Assembly (NCBI GenBank): GCA_017979445.1 | Contig: CM030706.1 | Coordinates: 21,407,884 to 21,471,883 of the forward strand | DNA from: Akebia trifoliata | Lineage: Eukaryota; Streptophyta; Magnoliopsida; Ranunculales; Lardizabalaceae | Length of the DNA stretch: 64,000 nt | Direction of reading: 5' to 3' | Shown here: positions 22,560-33,909 of the stretch, piece by piece | Position numbering within the stretch: position 1 is the first letter of the stretch | How the letters are laid out: each line of letters starts with the position of its first letter | Made by a program: the position numbers and the translations under genes | The notes under the pieces: generated by a model | What the model saw: the letters and a program-made list of their open reading frames with translations, nothing else | What the model was told of the DNA's origin: nothing | Databases searched by the model: none

Positions 22560-23790
22560 AAGGCCCCGAGCACACCCCACCCTGTTTTGCATACACCACT
22601 GGCAAGTTTATTACTTTACACTCTTGCATGTCCCATATAACCAACGTGGTACTAATGCGTGGCCCGGTCTATTCGGAGATGCGACGTCATTCATGAAATC
22701 CACAACTCCAGTCATGTACCTTAGGGTATATTAAACTCGGGCATCAGTATCGTCTGATCAGGTGACTCTGAAAGGTATATCGATGCACTCAAGCTGGAGT
22801 GACCTGAGCCTTTGACCTATTATAAGCCACACAGTTACATGTCCCATTTGCCAACATAGTACTAGTACGTGGTCGGTCCCCTCGTGGGATGCCAAACCAT
22901 TTATGAAAGCTACAACTCTTAACTCGTACCCATAGGCATATCAAAGATGATCCAAGTACATCAGTTGCACTTCTTTGTCAAAACCAATGCCTAAGTAAGA
23001 TCCTGCTCCGATGTATTACGTTACTAGGAGGATAGACTACGTCTATTCTAGAAAAAGGTGATTTAAGAATGCCTTTGCTCAAGCATCGCGCGCCACCTCT
23101 GATCTGGGGATTAAACTGATTGTTTTTGGCTTCAGAGAAGTAAGTTGAAGTTTTAGATTATCACTTATATGGTATATCAAACCAAGTCACCACCTACCGT
23201 CTGATTGAATATGCTCGAGAGGTATATAGGTGTACTTGGGCAAGGGTTGTCAGATAAAAATGCATTGCACATAGTAAGCTTAGAGTCTAGAAATCTCCCC
23301 TATAGGTCACGACTCGAACTTATCGTGGATGTTCCTAGGTTGTTTATTGAATGATGAATGTATGTGAATGATGAATGCATGTGAATGATGAGATCAGAAT
23401 TAATGGTTGTCCTCAAGGATTAAAGTGTTTTTTTTTACCTGATTAAAATTGATGCACCGACCCAATAAAGAATCCATTTGTTGTAATAATTCATAATGAC
23501 CCAGTCCATTTCGACCCAACAATCATGATGGACTGGGTCATTTAAATCAAAATGGAAATCAAATTCTTTTCTAAATTCGGGTTTCAGCCCATTTTCAAAG
23601 AAGAAAAATGGTTTACAAAAGGAAAGTATTTTCCAGAAAAAGTGTTTTCCAAGAGAAGTGTTCTATAGAGAAAAAATATTTAAAAAAAAAAGTGTTTTCC
23701 ATAACATGTTTTCTATAAGAACAAGGTTTTTTAAAAGAAAAAATAATTGATATTTTACATGGACCTTGGAAGTGCACTAAAATACCCTTT
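22560..23790 (+). other. Leader of Tat/Ogre-like element A, with diverged duplications
   Basis: Two diverged copies of a block of about 200 bp (about 22620-22740 and 22850-22960) share CATGTCCCAT, a GTACTA-GCGTGG-like stretch and CATTCATGAAA-like sequence. The block at 22995-23100 (GGATAGACTACGTCTATT, then AAGGTGATTTAAGA) is homologous to 37485-37550 in the leader of element C, which identifies this as a retroelement leader. Short repeats of GATGAATGYATGTGAAT (23350-23385) and TTTTCCA-type repeats (23620-23720) follow. No gene is present. Confidence 0.55.
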
Positions 23791-23799
23791 TGTGTCAAA

Positions 23800-24840
23800 C
23801 CAGGATGCTAGCCATAGGTAATAACCCAATCGACCAGTTAGTTAAAACAACTGTCATAGGGATGCACCCTGTAGAGAAGATCAACTTTGGGAAATTCATG
23901 CTGAGATGTGCTCTCTACTTCCACGAGTTTGAAATAGACTAGAATCTCTTACGCGCTATGGCTAAGCGCTGGAACCCCTACCTTCACATATTCCATGTTG
24001 GGCATATGCACTTATAGCCCACTCACGAGGATTATTGTGGCATTATGGGGATATCCACTTCAGGCCCTTTAGTAAGGCCCTCATTGAAGACAAGATATTC
24101 TGGTGACCTCGTCACAAGACTGAACATTTCAAAAGAAGAAGCCATGGCCCTAGTCCATAACGGGAGATTGGACTTAGTACATTTACTGGGCCCGTATCGC
24201 TCCCACAGTCATCCTGTAAATGTAAACTAGGAATCCTAGTCCAATACATGCTGACCTCCAAAAGTGACAGTTAGACTGTTCCTAAGTCCTTCATAGATGT
24301 AGCATCCTAACTCTCAAGAAAAGCCAACCCTTTACATCTTATCCTAATAGAAACTTTTTCGGGTCTAAATGCCATAAATAATGGTGAGCGGGAAAGTTTC
24401 AAAGGAAGTCCCCACTTACTCTATATGTGGCTTTGTGACTGTCTAAAAAATGTAGATGTTCCTTCAAATCTCGAGTATGGGCTAGAACACTTTTCAAAAG
24501 AAACCTGTTAGTGCGTCACAACTCAGTTAAGGCTTGGAGCAAATGGTTAGACTCTCGCCTTGCCCGTCATATCGATTTAAGATGTCCTTGGTGGATGACT
24601 GATCCCCCTATTCTAGGAACCAAAGGATCCTACTATGTCCGTCTGATCAATTTAGAAGAAACGTCTTTCTACCAACCTGCATTGATCCCAGAGCAGTACG
24701 ACGTACCCATAAAATTATCTTTACCTCAGCATAAAGCGCTTCCTTCTCGAGCCATTGACTGAAAAGTTAGTGCATCTCATTGAGAAGGTTTGAAATAAAT
24801 GCACCTTAGGGTATCCAAATGGACCAGCAAAATTCAAAGA
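23800..24840 (+). pseudogene. ORF1 remnant of element A (DUF7745-like)
   Basis: Several Tat/Ogre elements carry an extra protein before gag, and this is its decayed form. Recognisable pieces in shifting frames are FGKFMLRCALYFHEFE (near 23890), a RWNPYLHIFHVGHMHL segment (near 23970) and THEDYCGIMG (near 24020). After a stop and a frame change comes AWSKWLDSRLARHI, then CPWWM and YYVRLINLEE-like sequence (24511-24762). The W-x-x-L and PWW spacing and the order of blocks match the plant family I know as DUF7745, found in transposon-related ORFs. Its biochemical role is not established. At least four stops interrupt it. The 24931-29684 transposon is inserted just after it, before gag. Confidence 0.55.
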
Positions 24841-25029
24841 GTCAGTTGTTAGAGCCAAAAGGATCAAGCCAGATAGCAATCCTGATAACCATCAAGACAA
24901 AGCCAAGTATCCATGTAAAAAATAGTTTAAGGTGCTATTTCTTTGTGCTAATTTTTAGTGCTTATTGCTTAAAAAAATTATTTTTAGCACTTTTTAAAAA
25001 TTAGCGCGTTGTTTATCGAAAAAATTAAC

Positions 25030-26270
25030 ACATTCACAGCCAATCATCATTGGAATCACCAATAACAATACAGATTATGGACAACTACCTAATATTGTAG
25101 CATACTCATGTTGGTCTAACACAAGCCTTCTTAGACACATTTTCAAGAATAAACACCAATCTGACATTACTGAATTGGTACTCTCAAACTGTGGTTGTTT
25201 ATTGAACTTTGGATTTCTTCTCGTAAGCAAAGAAAGTAAAGAGGAAATTGAACTCTAGTTGAAGGAAGAATTAGAGCAAATTTCCCTTGTGAGGATTTCT
25301 GTGTTTGTGTTCTGAGCTTTCGAAGCATGTGGAGACTCATAGGATCATTTTTTCATACAAAATAGATTGGAAGTCCATGAGATCTTGATCTCAGTCATCA
25401 GAAAAAATGTGGGCTATTGTTTTAGAACGTAAATTTCTCTTATGTTTTCATATTACAACTATCTGTTGGTGTCATAAAGAGCATAATTCTTTTTAACATA
25501 GGAGAAGCCACCTGGAGGTGGCTCTTGATCTAGGTTCAAGATCATTGGCTTCTCCTGAGCGATTGAGAGACAATATTGGCTCACCCAAGGCCCTAAGCTC
25601 AGCTCTTCGTTTGAAATCTTCCTCATCTAATCATGGAGATGGTTTTAGAGGGTTGTTTGTGATCGGAACTCTCAACTATGAACGGGTCTCATCTCTCAAT
25701 CAATGTGAACAAAAAAAAATTAAAATGATAGTAGATAGCTTTAGGATTGATCTGGACATGTTGTAAGAGAGGTAGAGTTGTACTAGAATGTTATAGGGAA
25801 TTATTGTAACAGTTAGACTTTCCAAGTGGTTTGATTATCCATTCTAACTCCCCATGCTTGTATAAGGGGGAAGTATTGGTTATCTGTAAGTTGGATTTTG
25901 ATAGCATTGGTTGATATTTTATTTGATTATTAAATTATGTGTTAGGATTAGGTGAATGGTTAGATGAATTGTATGTTAGGTGTTTGTAAAATTACCAAAC
26001 TTAAGTGAATTATTGTTGATGGTGTTTAAAGTGTTTTAAAAATTGTAAAACTTAGTATAATTTTATATTAAACAATTGTCATTTTGTTATTACAATGTCA
26101 TTGTATTTTGTGATATGCCATCATTCATGGACCCAAGTTAGAATTAAAAAGAAAGAGAGTCTTCACAAATAAGATCTTATGAAGTATGTGTTTGCACACA
26201 CAACTGTTGTTAGGTATTAGTGTTTGTATGACATTGTAACACTTTTGATTTCCGTATAATATGTATTTGC
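25030..26270. other. Harbinger internal DNA upstream of ORF1, unassigned
   Basis: About 1.2 kb separates the left end from ORF1, longer than these elements usually need. It holds gene-like patches without stops, including an 82-codon frame at 25518-25766 with many Ser and Leu codons and no recognisable domain, and stretches with codon-like composition near 25060-25350. It may be captured host sequence or decayed Harbinger leader. Confidence 0.35.
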
Positions 26271-26274
26271 TAGA

Positions 26275-26390
26275 ATGTTAATGTGTATGGGATATTATAT
26301 GGATGTCACATTGTGTATAGGATGTTATGTGGATGTAGGATTGTGTATGAGATGTTATGTGGATATTATATTGTGTATTATACATGTATT
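26275..26390 (+). repeat. Tandem repeat of about 33 bp
   Basis: Three to four units share GATGTTATGTGGAT and TTGTGTAT. They lie just upstream of ORF1 and give a short chance frame. Confidence 0.6.
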
Positions 26391-26616
26391 TTCTTTATCA
26401 GGAAAATTTTATATATCCATTTTTAAGAGGAGATGTTGCCGAAATTTCGATAGAATTATAAAATCTATACATTTATTTAAATTAAAAATAATTATTTTTA
26501 ATAATGGTAGTTTACACTATTTTCCATGTTTGAACATAATTGGCATCGATATGGATTATTTTTATAGTTGTTTAAATTATATAGTTGTTTATTTTATTTT
26601 TCTACTACATCTAGAT

Positions 26617-27380
26617 ATGGATTCTAATGAAAGCAACCAAGCGTGTTGGCTTGATGAGAGGGTTAGAAATTTTTTTATTGATCTATGTATTGAAGAAGTT
26701 ACCGTGAAGGAAGATCGGGGGGACTCTAAAATCCCAGTCATGGAATAAAATTATAGTTGAAATGAACAAGAAATTTTTGACTACTTTTAAGCAAAGACAA
26801 CTAAAAAATCAATGGGATTATCAAAAGAAGCAATATAGAATTTGGATGCGGCTTACAACTTACACGGGTTATGGATAGAATGCAAAAATAAATACCATTC
26901 ATTGGACTAATGAACGATGGGATGACTACTTGAAGGCATGTCTAGACCTATACTTTTACTATATATTTATAAATCTTGAGAATATTACAAGTGGACTCAC
27001 TTTTAATATGATTCTAATGTGTCTCAGAAATATCCGGAAGCAAAAAAATATCGTCATAAGCCATTGATGTTTGCACGTGAGTTATGTACATTATTTGAAT
27101 GCACAATGGCCACGGGAGATACTGGATGGAGTCCACATAGGGAAGGGTTGCCCGTTGATGTATTATCTCAAGTTGGAGAGAATCCACAAAATTTTGATGA
27201 GTTTGAATCACAACATTTGGAAGATGAATCTTTAGGATAGAGTGTTCCTAATGTATCAACTCCTTCAGAAAATGTGGATACTTCACCATCAAAAAAACGT
27301 CATAAAAAGAATGATAAAGATGATCTTCAAAATAATATTCAAGCACTTATCGATGTTCTTGTGAAAGATACAGACAATTG
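26617..27380 (+). pseudogene. Harbinger ORF1, Myb/SANT-like DNA-binding protein, broken
   Basis: In PIF/Harbinger elements this partner protein binds DNA and helps bring the transposase into the nucleus. The frame opens at ATG 26617 after a possible splice acceptor (CTAG). It shows the conserved start of the Myb/SANT-like domain (CWLDERVRNFFIDLC) and then breaks in a run of six G near 26720. In the next frame come the conserved SWNKIIVEMN-like and QLKNQWDYQKKQY blocks. A UAG stands where a Trp is usual near 26877. After an apparent intron of about 90 bases ending CTCAG near 27028, the YPEAKKYRHKP segment and an ATGD-x-x-W motif follow. A UAG at 27238 interrupts the tail, and a basic KKRHKK nuclear-localisation-like stretch follows in the same frame. 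It lies 0.5 kb upstream of the transposase, same strand. Confidence 0.75.
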
Positions 27381-27841
27381 ACCCTGATACAAGATTGTAT
27401 GAAATCTTTGAATGAAATGACAAAATGGTGGAGAAAGGAGGACACTTGTGAAAGATATTTGACGCTTGTAATGCAATGGTTGCTAATTTGGGAAAGGAGT
27501 ATAGGACAATTTGGATGGAATTGCAGATCCAAGACTACGATTGTCTTGGCTTAATGCTATTAACTTATCATAGGTTTTTAGATGTGAGATCTTAGTGGTA
27601 GTTTTGTGAATTTTTTTGTCTTTGATGGAACATTTTGTTTGTTTCGTGTTTATGACATGTTGGAGTACTTATTTTGAATGGGTGTCATTGGATTTCAATG
27701 TTAGAACACTTTTATTTTGAATGAGTTTATTTAGATTTGAATGTTGGAACACTCTTATTTTGAATGGATATTTGATTATGAAATGTTTGTTTATCGTATT
27801 AATTTTTTTTATGTATATAAATTATTTATTCAACAGTGAAT

Positions 27842-29180
27842 ATGATACCACAACAACGGAGGCTTCTAATAATATTAATATTGAAGTTCATATTGGAACG
27901 TATTAGACGACAATCTATCAGTCGAGATCCAGTCAATGTATCGACACTTACGGGTGAACAATTTGTGAATGAACTCTTAAATGGTCCTTCATCAAATTGT
28001 TACGAGTTGTTAAGAATGGAAAAAGAGTCATTCGTTAACTTTTGTCATTTATTTCAAGAACGAGGATGGCTTGTGGATAGTAGACATGTGAAAATACCGG
28101 AGATGATTGCAATGTTTCTTATGACAGTGGGTCATAATTGTCGGTATCGACTAATAAAAAATCGATTTGAACATTCATTGCAAACAATCCACAAGTATTT
28201 TCATAAGGTTCTAGTTGCTATGTTGTACTTTTCCAAAGAAATGATCATATCACCATTTTTCGATCAACCAATGGAAGAAATTCGAGCTTATCGACATCTT
28301 AGACAAATATTTAAGGTACCTAAATTTCTACCTATGATAATTTATATTTATGTTTATATTTTTTACTAGTAGTAATGTATTTTTTTAATTAATTAACAAG
28401 GGTGTTCTTGGTGCTCTTGATGGAACACTCATCCATGTTTGCATTCCATCGGATAGACAAATTCCTTACAGAGGAAGGGGAAGGTCTGAATGCTATCAAA
28501 ATGTAATGACGATTTATAACTTTGATATGATATTTACATACGTGCAAGCTGGATGGGAAGGAGTGGCACATGATTCAAGGATTTTAATGGAGACTATCTG
28601 TGATCCTACAAACAGATTTCCAATACCTCCATCTGGTATTATTAGTATTTTATATAATTTTATTAGTAATAAATATAATATCTAAATATATTTCTAATTT
28701 AATGATGTATTTATTTTGATGTAGATAAATATTATTTGGTTGATGCTGCTTACACGCACACGAGGTTTTATGGCACCATATCGTAATATGCGTTATTGAT
28801 TATCTGATTTTCGTCGTGGACGTCCTAGATGTAAGGAGAAAATATTCAACCATGCACATGCCAGACTGAGAAATGTAATTGAGAGGGCTTTCAGAGTTTT
28901 AAAGGCGCGGTTCCCAATTTTAAAAAGGATGACACCATATTCCTTTCCTACTCAGAGAAATATAGTGATTGTATGCATGGAAATTCACAATTTTCTTCGT
29001 AAAATTTCGATAACTGATGAACTTTTTCATCAACACGATGATGAAGATATTCTTCTTGAAGTAACTAATGGTGGATACACTCATCTTGGCGTTGAAGAGT
29101 TGTTTGGACAATCTAAACAAACATTTATGATTACCTTACAAGATCAGATTGTAAATCATCTTAGTAGTGTAAATATATGA
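27842..29180 (+). pseudogene. Harbinger DDE transposase, three exons, broken
   Basis: This enzyme would cut the element out and rejoin it at TWA sites. Exon 1 (27842-28315) contains the helix-rich N-terminus, including the family block LTGEQFVNELLNG and the RMEKESFVNFC segment. It ends at a GT donor; an 85-bp intron follows. Exon 2 (28401-28635) has the first catalytic Asp in GALDGT (28419-28421) and the second in AHDSRIL (28572-28574). A second intron (28636-28724) precedes exon 3 (28725-29180), which has LVDAAY, the catalytic Glu in NVIERAF (28881-28883) and the terminal FGQS-containing tail. Exon 3 carries a one-base frame change near 28755 and a UGA at 28797-28799, so the protein is dead although all three catalytic residues remain encoded. 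The start at 27842 is the first ATG of the frame and follows a CAACAG acceptor-like sequence. Confidence 0.85.
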
Positions 29181-29189
29181 AATGATATT

Positions 29190-29684
29190 ATTTTATTGAG
29201 TATGACAATGTTGTATTTCAAGTTTAATAGATTATGTGACAATGTTGATATCAAAATTTTAATGGATGTGTTGATTTTAAATTTTGGTGACTTGTATGAC
29301 ATTCTTATTTTTAATTTGAAAATTTTGGGATTTTATAAATACAAATTATTATTTAAAAATTAAAAAATATTATTATTTTTATTTAAAAATGAATTGCATT
29401 TTAATTTTATAAGAAATAATATATTTTATTATGTTTGATAAGAAATGGGCATTTGAAACATGCAAACAATGTATACTATGATTGTAAGGGTAAAATATAC
29501 AATTTACCAGTTTTCAGCAACATGTAACAAACATGATTCTGCAAATTCAGCGCTTAATTTTAATGAATTCAGCACTATTTTGACATCTAAACAAACGACT
29601 TTTTCAGTACTTAAATTCAGCGCTTATAAGTTTCAGCACTTATTTTTTTCAACACTTATTTTTTTCAGTTTAACAAACAGCACC
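29190..29684 (+). other. Harbinger 3' non-coding region and subterminal repeats
   Basis: This is AT-rich sequence after the transposase stop. From about 29535 to 29665 motifs of the type CAGCACTTAT or CAGCGCTTA recur five or more times in one orientation, as expected of subterminal transposase-binding repeats. Confidence 0.55.
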
Positions 29685-29687
29685 TAA

Positions 29688-30008
29688 ATCAGATTTGTTG
29701 AAAGATATTGTAACGATAACGTTTCTTTGTCAGTCATTTTCAATAAAGCTATTTTCCTTTGAATAAATATTTATTTTACTTTTGAATAATCATTATTTGA
29801 ATGGATTAATTAATGGATTGGTGCACAAACTTCAATAACATGACTCATTAAAATGTTATTAAGGGGCTAACACTGAAATTGATTAAATCTATCTTTGATG
29901 GGGTCATATTGGATTATCATTGCGCCCTAACTAAAGCGTCCACCTCCTAGTTGGAGTCGTAAGTCCAGTCAGTTAGAATGAGCGATAGCATCAAGTTAAC
30001 AAGTAAAG
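29688..30008 (+). other. Element A spacer between ORF1 and gag
   Basis: This non-coding sequence resumes element A after the Harbinger insertion and runs to the gag start. No domain is seen. Confidence 0.45.
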
Positions 30009-31090
30009 ATGGCTTCAGAATCTGAGCTCACAGAGATCCGTAAGATCTTGGCTGCATTTGCCAATGATATCAACAGTATAAAAAGTAAAGTAGAAGTGCT
30101 TGAACAAATCTCGAAATCAACGGGCAATCCCCTAGATGACCCAAAAGGAAAGACGGTAGAAGATAAACGTTCACATGAAGTCTTCAAACTCGACGGAGAC
30201 GAAGAGTATGTTGATGAGAATCCAGTGTTAGCCAACAGAATGTCTCAACTGGCGTCAACTATGAAGAGTATAAAAGGTATCGATGAAATTGCAGCAGGCA
30301 TTGAAGCCTTGAATCGTATCCATAGAATTCATCTACCAAAGAAGTTTGTAATGCCTGAAATGGACAAGTTCAGTGGGGTAGGTTGTGCAAAAACGCATCT
30401 TAAGGTGTATGTTACTAACATGAGCACTATGGGACTCAACGATGAACATATGACATTGTTATTTCAACGAACTCTATTCGGGTCAGTTCTACGATGGTTA
30501 ATGTCTCAAGACCCAACTATAGTAGGTACATAGGAGAACATGTCAAAAGCTTTCTGGCATCAGTATAAATACAGTACCGAGATTGAGACTTCAAGAAGGG
30601 ATTTGGAGGCGACTAAATAGAAAAATGGGGAGACATCATTGATTTCATTGGTCGTTGGAGGGCCAAAGCTGGCCCAAATATGGGATAGACCTTCAGAGAA
30701 GGAACAAATAGTGATTATCCTAAAGAACATCTCACAAGGATATGCTTAACACCTAGTGGCCCCATATCTCCCTACTTTTGAATCCTTGTTACAAGTCGAA
30801 AGCCAACTCGATGATGCTTTTGCATGTGGGGTTCCTTCTAAACCCTCAGATAACAAGTCTAAGAAATCCTATGTTTCCAAACCTAGTACCAACTATGTTT
30901 ACATAACAAACACGTCAGCTACCCCAGCTCAACCCCCAGCCAGGACTAATAACCAGGTTCACCCAAGTCAACCTCAAACTCTACGTTAGTTTACCAATCT
31001 AGGGATGAGTCTCACTGTAGCTCTTCACAAATTGATGAAAAAAGGGTTTCTTACCCCTTTCCAACCCCGACCTTTACCAAATCCCTTGCC
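30009..31090 (+). pseudogene. Gag of Tat/Ogre-like element A, broken
   Basis: Gag would form the particle that packages element RNA. ATG 30009 opens a charged, coiled-coil-like N-terminus (about residues 1-90). The capsid start follows (LPKKFVMPEMDKFSGVGC, about residue 115), then the THLKVYVTNMSTMG and LLFQRTLFGSVLRWL blocks typical of the family. UAG at 30531 stands where Trp is usual before ENMSKAF. Further stops at 30618, 30747 and 30987 break the C-terminal half, which is nonetheless colinear with the gag of element C. The final segment (TVALHKLMKKGFL, near 31020) marks the gag-protease junction. Most of the stops are UAG. Confidence 0.75.
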
Positions 31091-31092
31091 AA

Positions 31093-33235
31093 TTGGACAC
31101 AACTCTAACTGGCGAGTTTCATCAAAACTCTGGTCATCACACTGATCGATATATCACCTTGCATCATGCTATTCAAAACCTTATTGACAACAAAAAGGTC
31201 ACAATTCCTAACCTAACATCACCAAATGTTACCACTAATTCACTATCCACCTATCAACCTCCACCAACCCTGAACATGGTTTCCCACACCCCATTACTAT
31301 TTGATCATGTTTCTTTCATCCATCCAATCCAAGTCAAACTGCCTAGTTACCCCTTTACCGGGATAACTTTCACTAATGAGGTTTTCACTACAAATTATGA
31401 ATCATTTGATCTAATCTCGGATGATGCGTATTGTCTATCCCCACCTCATTACAGTATTCCCACATTCACTAGTTATCTTTTGACTCAAATGAACCTAGAG
31501 AGTCTTGTCTCCTTGACAGATGAAGATCCATACTTGTTGACTGAAGAAGATGAGCCTTTCTCCTTCTCCTGTGATGAAGTTAGACATATGACTCGAGGGG
31601 AAAGAGTTTTTAAGCCACAAGAACTCTGTGTTGATAACCCTGCAGTCTTAGCAAGAAAAGAAAGAGAAGATCCTATCAAAGAAAATTTTGAAGAAGATAA
31701 CTCCGTGATCAAGCAGTTGAAGAAATCAGGGGCCAACATCTCAGTTTGGGATTTACTCATGGCTTCCACTGCTCATAGAGAAGCCGTTCTCATATCACTA
31801 AGTACAGTCCAAGTCTCCCTTGATACTTTTCCAGATCAGCTGGCCAGTATAGTAAGGGCGACTTACGTAGAAAATATCCTATCCTTCTCGGAATCAGATC
31901 TCCCAAAAGAGGGAACAAGCCACACTAAGCCATTGCACATCACAGTTAACTATAACGGGATGAGGGTACCTCTGGTTTTGATTGATAATGGGAATGCACT
32001 GAATGTTTGCCCTTTGAAGACTGCTACTTGCCTTGGGTTTAAGGCTGAAGACCTCAAGCCCACTAACCAAGGTGTTAGGGCCTATGATAACACCAAGAGG
32101 GATATACTGGGAATTTTGCACCTTTGATTGTCTATAGGCATAGTTGAATTTCCTGTGGAATTTCAAGTTATTGATATCCAGTCCTCTTTCAATTTACTGT
32201 TAGGGAGACCATGGTTACACCAGATCAAAGCCATCCCTTCCATACTGCATCACAAAGTTAAATTTATCAAATATGGACTAGTAATTACCCTTCATGGAGA
32301 TGTCGAAATTGTGGGGATTGTAAACAGTACCGAAGCCAAGAATAAACCGTTACTTGAGATTCAACCAGAACAACAAGGGGTAGAGCTCATTGGGTTTGAA
32401 TTTGAAAAGATATGCCTAGACCAATGGGATCACTCGGTGAAAGAATATTTTCCTATTGAGAACACCTCTAACTGCTACATGGCCTATATGTTCAAAAAAA
32501 TGAGATTTTTCCCTGGTATGGACCTAGGTCGCAAGCAACAGGGTATTAAAGAGGCACCACTAATTAAAGAAGTCATCGGCACATTCGGGCTAGGATATAA
32601 GCCTACTAAGGAAGATTGTGCCCAATACTGGAAGACAAAGCGGGACAAGGCATTTGCAAAAGGGCAAGGGCGCACCATAGATCTGATTAAAATGAAGCCT
32701 TATCATAAAACTCTTAATGATTATTTCGTGAAAGAAGGAGAAGATTTCTGTTACTATGGGTTTCCAGAGCCGTTCATCGATCACATCACAGGTACTCGTC
32801 TACCAGGGTTTGAAATCTTCTTTGGCATGGAATGGCCTGAAAAGGAAGCAAGCACAGAAGCTGAAGAAAAGGAAGTTGAAGACTGGCAGCTCAATCTAGA
32901 CTCCCTCAATATTGATCAGTTATTCATTGAAGATCACAGTGTCCTAGTGTTGTCAGTTGAGAAAGGGATCCCAAATCCTCAGTCTGTAATCAAACCCGCG
33001 GTCAGGTTTCTTTCTAATTATCATGTAATTAGTTTGTGCTACACGTCAAAACTGTGTTTGTCAGTCCTATTAGTCTTGTTCAGTCTGACATGTCTGATGA
33101 GTCCTTTATTTCTGTTGAGTCAAGTAAGTTAGTTGTTTCTACTGAGTTTGTTATTTCTATTAAATCTGTTATTCCTACTGAGTCAAGTGAGTCTGTAAAG
33201 TCTGCAATGAGTCCTGTTACCCTATCTCTTTTTAA
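31093..33235 (+). pseudogene. Protease and G-patch region of element A, broken
   Basis: Two long frames (31093-32127 and 32128-33132) in the same phase are separated by a single UGA, so this is one coding region. It contains the MTRGERVFKP linker and the ISVWDLLMAS segment. The retropepsin active site lies in VLIDNGNALNVCP (Asp at 31984-31986), followed by the conserved NLLLGRPWLH block near 32190. A G-patch-like segment with GTFGLGYKPTKED lies near 32580. Retropepsin normally matures the gag-pol polyprotein. The catalytic triplet is D-N-G rather than D-T/S-G, as in element C, so this is a lineage trait rather than a mutation. After about 33000 the coding shifts frame. Confidence 0.75.
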
Positions 33236-33909
33236 TGAAATAAAAGAAATTTTTGATTACCCTGAGCGCAATGATAATTTAACTAATAATCTGACTTCGG
33301 AGGGAAAATCTTCTGATGAAGAACCTCCCCCTGAAATAATCAAATTAATTGAACAAGAAAATGAACGTCGGGCTCAACCTCTAATAGAGGAAGTAGAGGT
33401 TATCAACCTCGGAACAAAAGAAAGTCCTCAAGAGGTTCGGATTGGGATCACTTTATCTCCCGATGAACGCAAGGGGATAGTAGAATTACTTAGAAAATTC
33501 AAAGACGTGTTCGCATGATCTTATGAGGATATGCCAGGAGTAAGTACAGATATTGTTCAACATCGGATTCCATTATATTCTGATGCTCGACCAATCAAAT
33601 AGAAATTTCGACCTATGAAGCCGGAATGGACTTTAAAGATTAAAGAAGAAGTTACAAAGTAAATTAACGCCGAATTTTTGAAAGTAGTAGAACACCCTTA
33701 GTGGATTGTTAATGTCATCCCGGTGCCTAAAAAAGATGGAAAAGTCAGAATGTGTATGGATTTCAGCGACTTAAATAAAGCAAGTCCAAAAGATAGTTTT
33801 CCTTTACCACACATAGATGTTCTAGTAGATAGTATAGCAGGCACGCTTTCCTGTCCTTCATGGATGGTTTTTCGGGATACAATCAGATAAAAATGGATCC
33901 TCGGGATAT
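33036..33909 (+). pseudogene. Reverse transcriptase N-terminus of element A, truncated
   Basis: The frame 33036-33518 holds a Ser/Val-rich linker and then the RT entry segment INLGTKESPQEVRIG with LLRKFKDVFA. UGA at 33516-33518 replaces the usual Trp. Beyond it, with three further stops, come the KPEWTLKIKEEV, VPKKDGKVRMC and DLNKASPKDSFPLPH blocks and finally GYNQIKMDPRD at about 33905. The polymerase then stops before the YVDD motif: from 33910 the sequence is family-C LTR. The remainder of pol is not in the window, so a deletion accompanied or followed the joining. Confidence 0.8.

Larger units (their letters stand above)
24931..29684 (+). mobile_element. PIF/Harbinger DNA transposon, 4.75 kb
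   Basis: The ends are inverted: GGTGCTATTT at the left, and AACAAACAGCACC at the right, whose complement begins GGTGCTGTTTGTT. The 3-bp duplication TAA lies at 24928-24930 and 29685-29687, as expected for the TWA preference of PIF/Harbinger. Subterminal sequences also correspond in inverted orientation: TTAGCGCGTTGTTTATCG at the left against AGTCGTTTGTTTAGATGTC-like sequence in the complement of the right. Inside are the two hallmark genes, a Myb/SANT-like ORF1 and a DDE transposase, both broken. The element interrupts element A between its ORF1 and gag. It is non-functional as it stands. Confidence 0.85.

Noticed and set aside
25518..25766. 82-codon frame as a captured gene
   Set aside because: No domain recognised and no splice context; reported only as part of the unassigned Harbinger internal DNA.
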